NCBI RefSeq assembly: GCF_014643635.1
Contig: NZ_BMJV01000004.1
Coordinates: 62,001-126,000 of the forward strand
Reading direction: 5' to 3'
Origin: Salipiger pallidus
GTDB lineage: Bacteria; Pseudomonadota; Alphaproteobacteria; Rhodobacterales; Rhodobacteraceae
Length of the DNA stretch: 64,000 bases
Shown here: positions 56,260-64,000 of the stretch, piece by piece
Layout of the letters: each line of letters opens with the position of its first letter
Position numbering within the stretch: position 1 is the first letter of the stretch
Program-made: the position numbers and the translations under genes
The notes under the pieces: model-generated
The model's input: only the letters and a program-made list of their open reading frames with translations
Databases searched by the model: none
Told to the model about the DNA's origin: nothing

Positions 56260-57498
56260 TCAGGCAGCCTTGTCGAGCTCGAAGGCAGTGTGCAGGGCCT
56301 GCACGGCAAGTTCCATGTACTTGCGATCCACAAGCACCGAGATCTTGATCTCGGAGGTGGTGATGACCTTGATGTTGATGCCCTCGTTCGACAGCACCTT
56401 GAACATTTTGGCAGCAACGCCGGTATGGGAGCGCATGCCGATGCCCACCACCGAGATCTTGCAAACATCGGTGTCGGCCACGAGATCGTGGAAGTTGATG
56501 CTTCCCGCGTCCTGTGCGGCTTTGAGGGCCTGTTCGGCCCGCGCAACCTGGTTGGTAGGGCAGGAGAAGGTCATGTCGGTGCGGCCATCTTCGGAGATGT
56601 TCTGCACGATCATGTCCACGTTCACGCCCGCCTCGGAGAGGGGCGAGAAGATGGCGGCGGCGATGCCCGGACGGTCGGCGACCGAGATCAGGGTCATTTT
56701 CGCTTCGTCGCGCGAGTGGGCGACACCGGAGACAACGTTCAGTTCCATGATTTCCTCCTCGTCGCAGACCAGCGTGCCGGCCTCGTCCGATTGTTCTTCG
56801 AAGCTGGAGAGCACCCGCAGCTTCACCTTGTAGCGCATGGCAAGTTCGACGGAGCGGGTCTGCAGGACCTTGGCCCCGAGCGAGGCGAGTTCGAGCATTT
56901 CCTCAAACGCGATCTTGTCGAGCTTGCGGGCCTTGTCGCAGATCCGTGGGTCGGTGGTGTAGACCCCGTCCACGTCGGTGTAGATGTCGCAGCGTTCCGC
57001 GCCGAAGGCGGCGGCGAAAGCGACGGCGGTGGTGTCGGAGCCGCCACGGCCCAGCGTGGTGATGCGGCCCTCGGGCGAGATGCCCTGGAAGCCCGCGACC
57101 ACGGCCACGCGCATGCCTTCGCCGAACTTGCGGTTGATGTTGTCGGTGGGGATGTTGACGATGCGGGCCGAGCTGTGGGCGCTGGTGGTTTCCAGCGGCA
57201 CTTGCCAGCCCTGCCAGCTGCGTGCGGGCACGTCCATTTCCTGCAAGGTCAGCGCCATGAGCCCGGCGGTCACGTTCTCGCCCGAGGAGACGACGGCGTC
57301 GTATTCGCGGGCATCGAAGAGCGGCGAGGTTTCCTCGACGTAGCCGACAAGCTTGTTGGTTTCCCCGGACATGGCCGAGACGATGACGATGACGTCGTAG
57401 CCCTTGGCCACCTCGACACCGACGCGTTTCGCGGCCCGCCGGATGCGGTCGAGCGTGGCGACGGAGGTGCCGCCGAATTTCATCACGAGAACGGGCAT
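56260..57498 (-). CDS. lysC: Aspartate kinase
   Basis: This 412-aa enzyme phosphorylates aspartate, the first step to Lys, Thr and Met. The kinase domain has LVMKFGGTSVA, VVSSGENVTAGLMAL, TLGRGGSDTTAVAFAAAFGA and IYTDVDGVYTTDPR. Two C-terminal ACT domains (from about 265 and 345) give feedback control. It lies 139 bp upstream of ptsP on the same strand. Confidence 0.96.
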   Translation of the reverse strand: MPVLVMKFGGTSVATLDRIRRAAKRVGVEVAKGYDVIVIVSAMSGETNKLVGYVEETSPLFDAREYDAVVSSGENVTAGLMALTLQEMDVPARSWQGWQVPLETTSAHSSARIVNIPTDNINRKFGEGMRVAVVAGFQGISPEGRITTLGRGGSDTTAVAFAAAFGAERCDIYTDVDGVYTTDPRICDKARKLDKIAFEEMLELASLGAKVLQTRSVELAMRYKVKLRVLSSFEEQSDEAGTLVCDEEEIMELNVVSGVAHSRDEAKMTLISVADRPGIAAAIFSPLSEAGVNVDMIVQNISEDGRTDMTFSCPTNQVARAEQALKAAQDAGSINFHDLVADTDVCKISVVGIGMRSHTGVAAKMFKVLSNEGINIKVITTSEIKISVLVDRKYMELAVQALHTAFELDKAA

Positions 57499-57826
57499 GA
57501 GGGTGACCCCCGGGCAAAGAACTGTTTGGGGCGCGGTTTACTGTGCGTCCATGTGGCGCGCAAGGCCCGACGTTCACGCGCGCGTTAGGGCGTGGATTTT
57601 GCGTATTTGGACAGCGAAGACGCGGCAGGGCGCGCTCTTGCCGGCGAGTCGGATCCATCATGTGGAGGCGCAAGCCCGGCCCGCAACTTGGGCGCGGCGC
57701 GAGGTTCCGCAGGCCGGATCGTCGGTTCGGGCCGCCAGCTTTAATTTGCCAGCCCAGCCCGCCAACCCGGTCCGCCGCGCGGGGCGGATCAGCGAGGCCG
57801 TCGGGTAGGGCTGCCGATCACGGTTG
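57499..57826. other. Intergenic region, no gene
   Basis: This region lies upstream of lysC and past the end of the DUF1178 gene. It contains GCGTATTTGGACAGCGAAGA (57601-57620), a part-copy of the dispersed element. No coherent protein is seen. Confidence 0.4.
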
Positions 57827-58264
57827 TCAGTTGGTCTTGCGCGTGGGGCGGAAGGGAAGCGGGACGACTGGCACGCCGTCATTGATCAGCTTCTTTGCTT
57901 CATCGCCGCGGGCCTCGCCCCAGATCGGACGGTGGTCCTGTTCGCCCTCGTGCATGGCGCGGGCTTCGCGGGCGAAATCGCGCCCGACGTATTCCGAGCT
58001 TGCTTCCACCTTGCGGCGCAGCTCGCGCAGGGCCTGTTCGGCGGGAGAGGCGGGGGCCGAGAGGTCGGCCTTCGGCTGCGGCGCGGTATCGTCCTTTGAG
58101 CGGGCGTTGACGCGGGGGGCCATAAGGTCCTTTTGCACGTCTGACGAGCCGCAGACGGCGCATGTGACCATGCCGGCGGCGTGCAGCTTGTCGAAGGCGG
58201 TTGCGGACTGGAACCAGCTTTCGAAGCGGTGTCCGTCGTCGCATCTGATGGAATACTGGATCAT
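57827..58264 (-). CDS. DUF1178 family protein
   Basis: This protein of about 145 aa opens with MIQYSIRCDDGHRFESWFQS and has a CAVCGSSDVQKDLMAP zinc-ribbon-like segment, the two DUF1178 hallmarks. The middle is polar and variable, and the C-terminus has GEQDHRPIWGEARGDEAKKL, also conserved in the family. Function is unknown. The Kdo transferase gene lies upstream on the same strand. Confidence 0.88.
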   Translation of the reverse strand: MIQYSIRCDDGHRFESWFQSATAFDKLHAAGMVTCAVCGSSDVQKDLMAPRVNARSKDDTAPQPKADLSAPASPAEQALRELRRKVEASSEYVGRDFAREARAMHEGEQDHRPIWGEARGDEAKKLINDGVPVVPLPFRPTRKTN

Positions 58265-58314
58265 GTCATCAGGCTCGGGGAATGTTGATTCATGTAACCG
58301 TTTCCTGCCGCGTT

Positions 58315-59532
58315 TCAAGATGGGGGCGCGTGGGGCAGGTGCCGCGCGATGGCGGCGACAAGGGCCTTGGCATCCGCCTCCGGTTTCAGTGCGGCGCGGG
58401 CGGCATCGGCCTGGCTGCGCTGCGCTTCGGGGGATTTCAGGCGGACCAGGGCAGCGGCAAGCTCGTGGGAATCCGTGATGGCACTGGCGGCGCCAGCGGC
58501 GTCAAGTCGGGCAAAGGGCGCGCGGAAATTGGCCACGTCAGGCCCGTGGATCAAGGCGGCGCCGTGGGCGGCGGGCTCGTAGGGGGTGTGGCCACCGCGA
58601 TCTGTGAGGGTCCCCCCGATAAACACGCGGCCCGCCAGAGGGTAGATCAGGTCCATGTCGCCCAATGTGTCGACAAGGTAGACCGGCGCGTCACCGGGCG
58701 GTTCGGAGCGGCTGCGGCGAGCGCAGCCAAGGCCGCGGGCGGTGATGAGCGCCTCAATCTCGTCGCCCCGCCGGGGATGGCGTGGTGCGAGGATGAGCTT
58801 CAGGTCCGGCTCGTGCATCAGGGCCATGCGGTGGGCATCGAGCACCGTTTCCTCTTCGCCGTCATGTGTGGAAGCGGCGAGCCAGGTGGCCATTCGGTCG
58901 AAGCCTGCCGACAGCTCCGGGTCGTGGCGGGGCGTTGCGGTGTAAAGCGCCTTGAGGTCCACCAGCGGACCCTGCGCCGCTTTCGGCAGGCCGGCGGCCG
59001 CATAGCGGGTGGCCGAGCCTTCGTCCTGCGGTGAAACCAGTGCGAGGCGGCCCAGAACCCGCTTCAGCAGCCCGCCGAACAGCCCCCATGTGCGCGCGGT
59101 CGGGGCGCTGAGCCGTCCGCCCATCACCATCACCGGGCCGGGGCATGACAGCACGCGGTTGGGCCAGAGTTCGGATTCCATGGCAATATGGGCGCGCACG
59201 TTCCAGTCCCGGTGCATGCGGCGCACGACCCAGGACAGGTCCAGTGGGGCGAGCCGAGCGGCCATGCCCCAGCGCTGCGCCAACGCCACGCCGGTCGCGG
59301 AGTTGCAGGTCACTAGAAGAGGCAGGTCGGGACGGGCTGCGCGCAGGGCGTCGACGAGAGGGCGGGCTGAGGCCAGTTCTCCGTTCGAAGCGGCGTGTAG
59401 CCAGATGTGCGGGGCGGGGTCCGCCGGGCTACGGGCAAGCCGCTGTGACAGCGCCGTCCAGTCGCGCGCGATCACCAGCCGGACGACGACCCAGAGGGCA
59501 AAGAGCGAGACGAGCAGGCGGTAGAGCGGCAT
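58315..59532 (-). CDS. waaA: 3-deoxy-D-manno-octulosonic acid (Kdo) transferase
   Basis: This 405-aa GT-B glycosyltransferase has an N-terminal membrane anchor (LLVSLFALWVVVRLVIA). The acceptor-site Glu lies in WLHAASNGELASARPLV, and the donor domain carries LILAPRHPRRGDEI, VDTLGDMDLIYPLAGRVFIG and GGHTPYEPAAHG. It adds Kdo to lipid A precursor. ATG 59532 has AAAGGATCC upstream. Confidence 0.92.
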   Translation of the reverse strand: MPLYRLLVSLFALWVVVRLVIARDWTALSQRLARSPADPAPHIWLHAASNGELASARPLVDALRAARPDLPLLVTCNSATGVALAQRWGMAARLAPLDLSWVVRRMHRDWNVRAHIAMESELWPNRVLSCPGPVMVMGGRLSAPTARTWGLFGGLLKRVLGRLALVSPQDEGSATRYAAAGLPKAAQGPLVDLKALYTATPRHDPELSAGFDRMATWLAASTHDGEEETVLDAHRMALMHEPDLKLILAPRHPRRGDEIEALITARGLGCARRSRSEPPGDAPVYLVDTLGDMDLIYPLAGRVFIGGTLTDRGGHTPYEPAAHGAALIHGPDVANFRAPFARLDAAGAASAITDSHELAAALVRLKSPEAQRSQADAARAALKPEADAKALVAAIARHLPHAPPS

Positions 59533-59907
59533 GGATCCTTTCCCGGGGCGCGGCGGCGCTGCCGGGGGGATTAGGCCGTGGTGATGCGTCTGGCAAGGGG
59601 CAGGCCGTTGCTCCGGCACGCCGACGCGGGCAACAACGCTCGCAAGGGCGCCTAAGCGTGCGCCGATCCCGGTGCAGGGAGAGAGGCCGCGTGACAGCGG
59701 GCTGCCAGTCCGTGAACGTGCTGCTTTTGATGCCGATCTCGCAGCTCCAAGGGGCGGCTTGGAGTCAGCCCTTGACGCAGGTCAGGGAGCCACGAGCCCC
59801 GATCCCGCAAGGAGCCTTGGCCGTCGTGAGCCCGCGGCGACGGCCAGGGGAAGGCGCCACTGCGTGAAGCGTTTGTGCCCGGCGGCCCCGTCCGCCGCAG
59901 TGCCGGA
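59533..59907. other. Intergenic region, no gene
   Basis: It has a small imperfect hairpin CCCTTGAC-GCAG-GTCAGGG near 59769-59787 and GC-rich spacer. I see no protein or RNA gene. Confidence 0.4.
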
Positions 59908-60492
59908 TCAGGCCTGGAGTTCGGCATCCCAGTAGAGGAAATCCACCCAGCTTTCGTGCAGGTGGTTGGGAGGGAACTTGCGCCCGGTGTCCATCAGTTC
60001 GGACGCGCCGGGCTGGCGCGGCGGCTTGCGCAGGCACATGTGAGCCTGCCGCAGGGATTTCGACCCTTTGCGCAGGTTGCACGGCGAACAGGCCGCCACC
60101 ACGTTTTCCCAGCTTGTGATCCCCCCCGAGGCGCGCGGCACCACGTGATCGAAGGTCAGATCCCCCTTCGATCCGCAATACTGGCAGCGGAATTCATCCC
60201 TCAGAAAAAGATTGAAGCGCGTGAATGCCACGCGCTTCCTTGGTTTTACGTAATCTTTCAGGACCACCACGCTGGGGATCTTGAGCGTCATCGAGGGGCT
60301 TCGCACCTCCTCGTCGTACTCGGCGATGATGTCGACCCGGTCGAGGAAGGCCGCCTTGATCGCCTCCTGCCAGGGCCAGAGCGACAGCGGGTAGTAGGAA
60401 AGCGGTCGGTAGTCCGCGTTCAGCACCAGCGCCGGGTGGTGTTTGAGCGCCGAGGGCTCTCGTACGAAATGAGTTCTGAAGTCGCCGTCCAT
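59908..60492 (-). CDS. HNH endonuclease
   Basis: This 194-aa protein has a C-terminal HNH nuclease motif: FRCQYCGSKGDLTFDHVVPR ... ENVVAACSPCNLRKGSK. It has two CxxC zinc pairs and the catalytic His of TFDHV. The N-terminal half contains ALVLNADYRPLSYYPLSLWP, typical of a widespread chromosomal HNH family (often annotated McrA-like). I chose ATG 60492 (MDGDFRTHFV); the frame is open to an ATG at 60582. It stands alone, with no restriction or toxin partner. Confidence 0.92.
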   Translation of the reverse strand: MDGDFRTHFVREPSALKHHPALVLNADYRPLSYYPLSLWPWQEAIKAAFLDRVDIIAEYDEEVRSPSMTLKIPSVVVLKDYVKPRKRVAFTRFNLFLRDEFRCQYCGSKGDLTFDHVVPRASGGITSWENVVAACSPCNLRKGSKSLRQAHMCLRKPPRQPGASELMDTGRKFPPNHLHESWVDFLYWDAELQA

Positions 60493-60675
60493 GGAATGAA
60501 TCGTTCCCTGCTCTGTCTGCTTCTTCGAAAGCACCAGAGCGGGGAGCCCGCCCCAGCTGAAACCACTATATCTCGCGTTCACTTTCTGACAAGCCTCGCA
60601 AGATGCTGTGGTGCTTCCGAGGCTATCGCGGTTACGTAAAGCCCAGATGACAGGCGTTCGCGGTGGCTTCCGGCC

Positions 60676-61545
60676 TCAGGAATGGCCCGACAGGGCGAAG
60701 GCCGCAGCTTCGGCCGGGGCTTCGGAGGGACCGTGGCAGAATGCGGCCACTGTGCGCGGCGGCGTGGCACTGGGGAAATGGTACACCGCGCCCGCGCTGA
60801 ACGGCCCGGCGCCGGAATGGCCGATCGCAGGCTGGCCGTGCATGTCGCCGATCATCAGCCCGAGCCCGTAGCCGCAGCGCGTCCATGGCCGATCCGGCAG
60901 CGCGCCGCCCACGGGACGGGTGGTCAGCATCTCCTCCAGAAGGAGCGGTGGCAACACTGCCCCGCCAAGCAGCGCATGCAGCAGGCGCGCGGCGTCGCCC
61001 GCCGTGCCGATGAGGCAGCCGTGGTAGACCCAGCCGGGGTGGTAGCGCCGTGCCTCCGGCCAGTGGACCATGGCGAAATCCTCGCGGCTTCGCGCCAGTC
61101 TCACGCGGGTCAGACCAAGCGGGTCGGTGATATAGCTGGCAATGGCTTCTCCGAGGGGCAGACCCGAGGCCGCCTCGATCCGCTCTCGCGCCAACATGTA
61201 GCCAAGATTGGAATAGCGAAAGCCGGTGCCTGGTGTGTCGCAGCCCTGCGCCATGGCGGCCTTTGTCAGGCGGCCCCTTTTCCAAGGCTCCTCGTCTGCG
61301 CGGACCGCGGCCGCATAGCTGGGCAGGGGCCCGTAATCGGGAAGGCCAGCAGTGTGGGTCAGTAGCTGGCGCAGGGTCATCCCGTCTCCCCGGGCATCGA
61401 GCGCCAGCTTGCCGTGACCGGCGAGGCTCAGGGCAAGCGCGGCGATCACCGTCTTGGTAAAGCTCCACCACGGAAAGACGTGAGGCGGGCCATCCTGCCT
61501 GTGGGTCTCGTCGATCCACGCGACATGGCAGTCTGGCGCGGCCAT
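60676..61545 (-). CDS. Serine hydrolase of the class C beta-lactamase family
   Basis: This 289-aa protein has the SxxK motif S28-F-T-K31, Tyr in RYSNLGYML and HSG in IGHSGAGPFSAGAV in place of KTG. There is no signal peptide, so it is cytoplasmic, and the family covers esterases and peptidases more than true beta-lactamases. The lipoprotein gene ends 4 nt upstream... on the same strand its stop at 61552 is 6 nt before this start, so the two are an operon. Confidence 0.88.
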   Translation of the reverse strand: MAAPDCHVAWIDETHRQDGPPHVFPWWSFTKTVIAALALSLAGHGKLALDARGDGMTLRQLLTHTAGLPDYGPLPSYAAAVRADEEPWKRGRLTKAAMAQGCDTPGTGFRYSNLGYMLARERIEAASGLPLGEAIASYITDPLGLTRVRLARSREDFAMVHWPEARRYHPGWVYHGCLIGTAGDAARLLHALLGGAVLPPLLLEEMLTTRPVGGALPDRPWTRCGYGLGLMIGDMHGQPAIGHSGAGPFSAGAVYHFPSATPPRTVAAFCHGPSEAPAEAAAFALSGHS

Positions 61546-61551
61546 CCGGTT

Positions 61552-61947
61552 TCAGCCCTCGGCGGGCTCTTTTGGGTAGGTTGCGTGGCACTGGGCAACG
61601 TCCGCCTCGGCGGTGCGGCGCAGGCCGGGCAGGGAAAGGGCGAGTTGCGCGTCACGGGCGCGCAGGGCGGCGGTGTCGACAGGGACCTTGCGGGTGCGCG
61701 GCTGGGTGTCGGTTTCCCAGCAGGGGATGAGCCCCCCGGCGCTGGTGCCGCACATGCGCATGCGGGTCGTGCGCTCGAACTCGGTCTCGAAGGTGTAGCC
61801 TCGGGCAAGATCGGCGGCGATGCGTTCACGCTCCTTGAGGGCGGACCGCCATGGCCCGGCCGCGTCGCTGAGACAGGCCTCGCGCGGGGTGGCGCAGGCA
61901 GCAAGGGCAAGAAGGCCCGCAAGGGGGATCAGCAACATCCGGCTCAT
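61552..61947 (-). CDS. Small lipoprotein of unknown function
   Basis: This 131-aa protein has a lipoprotein signal peptide (MSRMLLIPLAGLLALAAC, Cys18). The mature part has three further Cys residues (ACLSD, RMCGTS, IPCWE, plus AQCHATYP) and a central charged helix. I do not recognise a family. It directly precedes the serine hydrolase gene on the same strand. Confidence 0.75.
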   Translation of the reverse strand: MSRMLLIPLAGLLALAACATPREACLSDAAGPWRSALKERERIAADLARGYTFETEFERTTRMRMCGTSAGGLIPCWETDTQPRTRKVPVDTAALRARDAQLALSLPGLRRTAEADVAQCHATYPKEPAEG

Positions 61948-62062
61948 GATTCTACGATAGCCCGCCGAGGGCCGGAGTCGAGCCCCCACGTGGTGGCTCG
62001 ACCATAACGTGATCGGTCGCTACGCTCTATCCATTCTGGAACGATCCCGAAAGGCCTGACCC

Positions 62063-62413
62063 ATGCGTCCTATCCACCTCCTGCTACCCCTGGTTGGCCT
62101 CTGTGCCACCGCCGGCCACGCGACACCGCAGGCGATGTCCCCCGGACAGCTTGCTACCCAGCCGTCGGTCCACCGGGTTGGTCTGCAAGAGATGCTTGGC
62201 CTCTCGGCCCGGCAGGAAGAGCCAGAGACAGCCTGTAATCCCGAGCAGTGGGAGGGCTTCGTCGGTGCCAACGTGGCAGCGATCACCATGCCCGCCGATG
62301 CGGACGTGCGCATTACCGGGCCGGGCTACATGGCGACGATGGATTACCGCGTCACCCGTGCCAATCTTGAGGTCGACGAGGACGGCGTGGTGCAGCGCGT
62401 CACCTGCGGCTAG
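62063..62413 (+). CDS. I78-family peptidase inhibitor-like secreted protein
   Basis: This 116-aa protein has a signal peptide (cut near GHA-TPQ, residue 20). The mature C-terminal half matches the I78 inhibitor pattern: a Cys (TACNPEQW), FVGANVAAIT, VRITGPGYMATMDYRVTRAN, and the last DEDGVVQRVTCG with the second Cys. These small beta proteins inhibit serine proteases in the periplasm or outside. It is monocistronic. Confidence 0.87.
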   Translation: MRPIHLLLPLVGLCATAGHATPQAMSPGQLATQPSVHRVGLQEMLGLSARQEEPETACNPEQWEGFVGANVAAITMPADADVRITGPGYMATMDYRVTRANLEVDEDGVVQRVTCG

Positions 62414-62763
62414 GCCGCTTCAGGACTCCTTCGTCGGGTCCAGGGCGTGAGCAGCGCGAGGATCGGTTCGGGCGTGTGGCGGAAGGTCAGCGTGGTCCGG
62501 CTCACCCCGGCGTAGTGCTTCCGGTCGTTGAGAAGCGCCTCCTCTGACGGCATAGGGCTGCGCAGCTGTTCAGCGATCAGCGCGGTGCCAGGATCGGCGC
62601 TGGCAAGGATCCCGGGGTCATGATCGCAGCGGCAATCCATGGGTCGACAAGGCGTTCGATCCAGCAGGGCTTGACCACTGGTGACACGCCCGGCGGTTGC
62701 AACAGCCCGCCGCGCGGTCGGTTCCGTGCTGCAGCGCGGCATTTTCATGATTTTTGGGAACAA
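62410..62763 (-). CDS. Hypothetical protein, doubtful
   Basis: A 117-codon minus-strand frame converges on the I78 gene with a 4-nt overlap. The second half (SPMPSEEALLNDRKHYAGVS and on) reads like protein, while the first 40 residues are Arg/Pro/Thr-rich and less convincing. No family is recognised and no good ribosome site is seen, so the real start may lie downstream or the frame may be non-coding. Confidence 0.3.
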   Translation of the reverse strand: MFPKIMKMPRCSTEPTARRAVATAGRVTSGQALLDRTPCRPMDCRCDHDPGILASADPGTALIAEQLRSPMPSEEALLNDRKHYAGVSRTTLTFRHTPEPILALLTPWTRRRSPEAA

Positions 62764-62844
62764 TTTCGCGAGCCATGGAGTTGTTATGTCAATCGCAAGG
62801 TCGAACGACGGCCTGCAGAATAGCGGATACGAAGGATACCTAGG

Positions 62845-63123
62845 ATGAAGACCGGAGCAACCATTGGGCTTGCAGTTGTGGCCGTCGCAGTAATTGCGTT
62901 TGGTGCATACATGATCGACTTTGATGTGACCGACGAAGGCGCACTGCCTGAGGTCTCCGTCGAGGGTGGTGAAATGCCCGAAGTCGATGCAGACGTGGGC
63001 TCGATCACTACCGGCACCGAAACCGAAACCGTGGAAGTGCCCGACGTCGATGTGGACGTGAGCACCGAGGAAGCCGAAATCGAGGTCCCCACGGTGGACG
63101 TCAACCCGCCCAAAGACGACTGA
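62845..63123 (+). CDS. Small acidic membrane-anchored protein with Pro-Val-Asp repeats
   Basis: This 92-aa protein has one N-terminal helix (ATIGLAVVAVAVIAFGAYMI) followed by a very acidic tail of VDVD and EVPTVDV-type units (VEVPDVDVDVSTEEAEIEVP). It carries almost no basic residues after residue 3, so the tail is probably extracytoplasmic and extended. I recall similar short proteins in Rhodobacteraceae, but function is unknown. GAAGGATACCTAGG precedes the ATG, and a strong terminator follows. Confidence 0.75.
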   Translation: MKTGATIGLAVVAVAVIAFGAYMIDFDVTDEGALPEVSVEGGEMPEVDADVGSITTGTETETVEVPDVDVDVSTEEAEIEVPTVDVNPPKDD

Positions 63124-63156
63124 TCGCTCTCACCCTCATGAGAGTTTGGCACGAAG

Positions 63157-63186
63157 CCCCCTTCGCGGACGCGGAGGGGGTTTTTT
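63157..63186 (+). terminator. Terminator of the small acidic protein gene
   Basis: An 11-bp stem (CCCCCTTCGCG / CGCGGAGGGGG, one G-U pair) with a 2-nt loop is followed by TTTTTT. Confidence 0.9.
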
Positions 63187-63583
63187 GTTAAGAGTTCCTT
63201 AAGCAATGTCTGACGAGCCTGCTGTGCAGGAAGGATCGCCATGCCTCCTGTCGACGCGTGTCAGCGGCTTCGCGCCGAGATCGCGCCACTGCAGCAGCGT
63301 TCAGAAGAGCTGTGAGAACTTCTCCTCTCCGGTAAGGCTTCGATGCGGAGCATCGGATACGGGGTGAAGGACTGTCGACAAACCCGCAGGAGGTTAGATT
63401 TAAGACCAGCTTTCCGCCAACCTCCTGACCAATCCGCGGTTCTGGACCGAAAAGCAGTCTGGTTGCGTCCGTATTGCCCGACCCGCTAACCGCAGCGATC
63501 GCACTCGGAGCGCCCATGCGTTCATAGCGAGGCGAACGGCTGGCGAGGAGGAAGGCTTCGAGGTTATCTCGCGCTGATAGCCT
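63187..63583. other. Gap before uvrB without a convincing gene
   Basis: A 109-codon minus-strand frame (63517-63188) is open but shows no family features, and the plus strand holds nothing clear. AT-rich patches (GTTAGATTTAAGACC near 63394) differ from the surroundings, so this may be foreign or decayed DNA. Confidence 0.3.
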
Positions 63584-64000
63584 CTATTTCCCGCGCCGCT
63601 TTACATTCCCTCCACGCTGCCCCGGGCGGCCCGCCGTGGAGCGGCCGCGGGACTTGGTGGCGGCCTCGGATGCTGCCTCCACCGCCGATTGCCGCGCCAG
63701 CGGGTCGTCCGACACGGCAAGGTCCACCGCCTCGAGGCGCTTGACCTCGTCGCGCAGGCGGGCGGCTTCCTCGAACTCGAGGTTCTCGGCTGCCTTGCGC
63801 ATGTCCGCGCGCAAGCCATCCAGTACCGCCTCGAGATTGGCGCCTGGACGGCTCTCGACCGTTGCGGTCACGCGGTTCATGTCCACGTCGCCCTGGTAGA
63901 GGCCGGCGAGGATGTCATCGACGTTCTTCTTGACAGTGGCCGGCGTGATGCCGTGTTCCTCGTTGTATGCGATCTGCTTTTCGCGGCGACGATCAGTTTC
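63584..64000 (-). CDS. uvrB: UvrABC system protein B, C-terminal part (5' end beyond window)
   Basis: The visible 138 codons include REKQIAYNEEHGITPATVKK, the conserved UvrB linker. The C-terminal UVR motif that contacts UvrC follows (DMRKAAENLEFEEAARLRDE). The end is a basic tail (RGRSTAGRPGQRGGNVKRRG). The helicase domains lie beyond position 64000. UvrB is the damage-verification helicase of nucleotide excision repair. Confidence 0.93.
   Translation of the reverse strand, partial: ETDRRREKQIAYNEEHGITPATVKKNVDDILAGLYQGDVDMNRVTATVESRPGANLEAVLDGLRADMRKAAENLEFEEAARLRDEVKRLEAVDLAVSDDPLARQSAVEAASEAATKSRGRSTAGRPGQRGGNVKRRGK

Noticed and set aside
59908-61545. HNH nuclease plus class-C hydrolase as a defence or toxin module
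   Set aside because: The HNH protein is a common stand-alone chromosomal type, and the hydrolase pairs with a lipoprotein gene. There is no methylase, antitoxin or immunity-like gene nearby.
63188-63517. 109-codon minus-strand frame before uvrB
   Set aside because: There are no family features, no ribosome site and odd composition; it is not strong enough to call.

Overview
The window is 64 kb of GC-rich chromosome from an alphaproteobacterium, most likely a marine Rhodobacteraceae (Roseobacter-group) species; I cannot name the genus. The basis is gene content and order: a coxB-ctaB-small ORF-ctaG-coxC oxidase cluster next to tldD, dprA followed by topA, class I PHA synthase and depolymerase with two phasins and CTGC-N3-GCAG (PhaR-type) sites, TTGAY-N4-ATCAA (FnrL-type) boxes, and short ATGA operon overlaps. 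It looks chromosomal. The only mobile-element trace is a decayed IS256-type transposase beside a chemotaxis-receptor remnant (about 4.4-6.2 kb). I recognised no RNA genes and no CRISPR array.

Layout. 0-4.2 kb: tricarballylate (tcu) locus, with a GntR regulator and tcuA-tcuB divergent from an AbrB-family membrane protein across a perfect palindrome. 4.2-6.3 kb: decayed DNA. 6.3-8.3 kb: ktrA-ktrB potassium uptake. 8.3-9.0 kb: no gene, then a promoter region. 9.0-21.5 kb: a long catabolic and transport cluster comprising a ThDP enzyme, a PotDABC-like ABC importer with a Tat-type binding protein, a hydantoin/allantoin-racemase-like protein, two NodB-fold (PuuE-like) proteins, an M20 hydrolase, an AllE-like bicupin, then a LysR regulator divergent from a GlcD-like flavoprotein. 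21.7-26.2 kb: a FocA/NirC-family channel, a lanthanide-type PQQ alcohol dehydrogenase and an FMN 2-hydroxyacid dehydrogenase. 26.4-30.8 kb: argC, trpA, ppk2 and a DadA-like FAD oxidoreductase.

31-34.6 kb: cytochrome c oxidase subunits II and III with assembly factors, on the minus strand. 34.8-40.5 kb: tldD, dprA, topA. 40.6-42.7 kb: an L,D-transpeptidase and a 3-oxoacid CoA-transferase (two subunits). 42.8-47.5 kb: two phasins, phaC and phaZ, so ketone-body/acetoacetyl-CoA and PHB metabolism lie together. 47.8-49.3 kb: mtaP-apt (MTA and adenine salvage). 49.6-53.2 kb: a SulP transporter, a flavin-reductase-like protein, a GNAT acetyltransferase with a probable CTG start, and an EcsC protein. 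53.9-57.5 kb: lysC and ptsP. 57.8-61.9 kb: DUF1178, Kdo transferase, HNH endonuclease, a class-C serine hydrolase and a small lipoprotein. 62-64 kb: an I78 inhibitor, a small acidic membrane-anchored protein and the 3' end of uvrB.

The most interesting block is 9.0-21.5 kb. Its enzyme families parallel, step by step, bacterial ureide (allantoin) degradation: racemase, PuuE-like hydrolase, M20 amidohydrolase, ureidoglycine-aminohydrolase-like bicupin and a ThDP carboligase-like enzyme. They are joined to a polyamine-type importer, and the second PuuE-like protein has lost its metal ligands. This suggests uptake and breakdown of an unidentified ureide, hydantoin or N-acyl compound.
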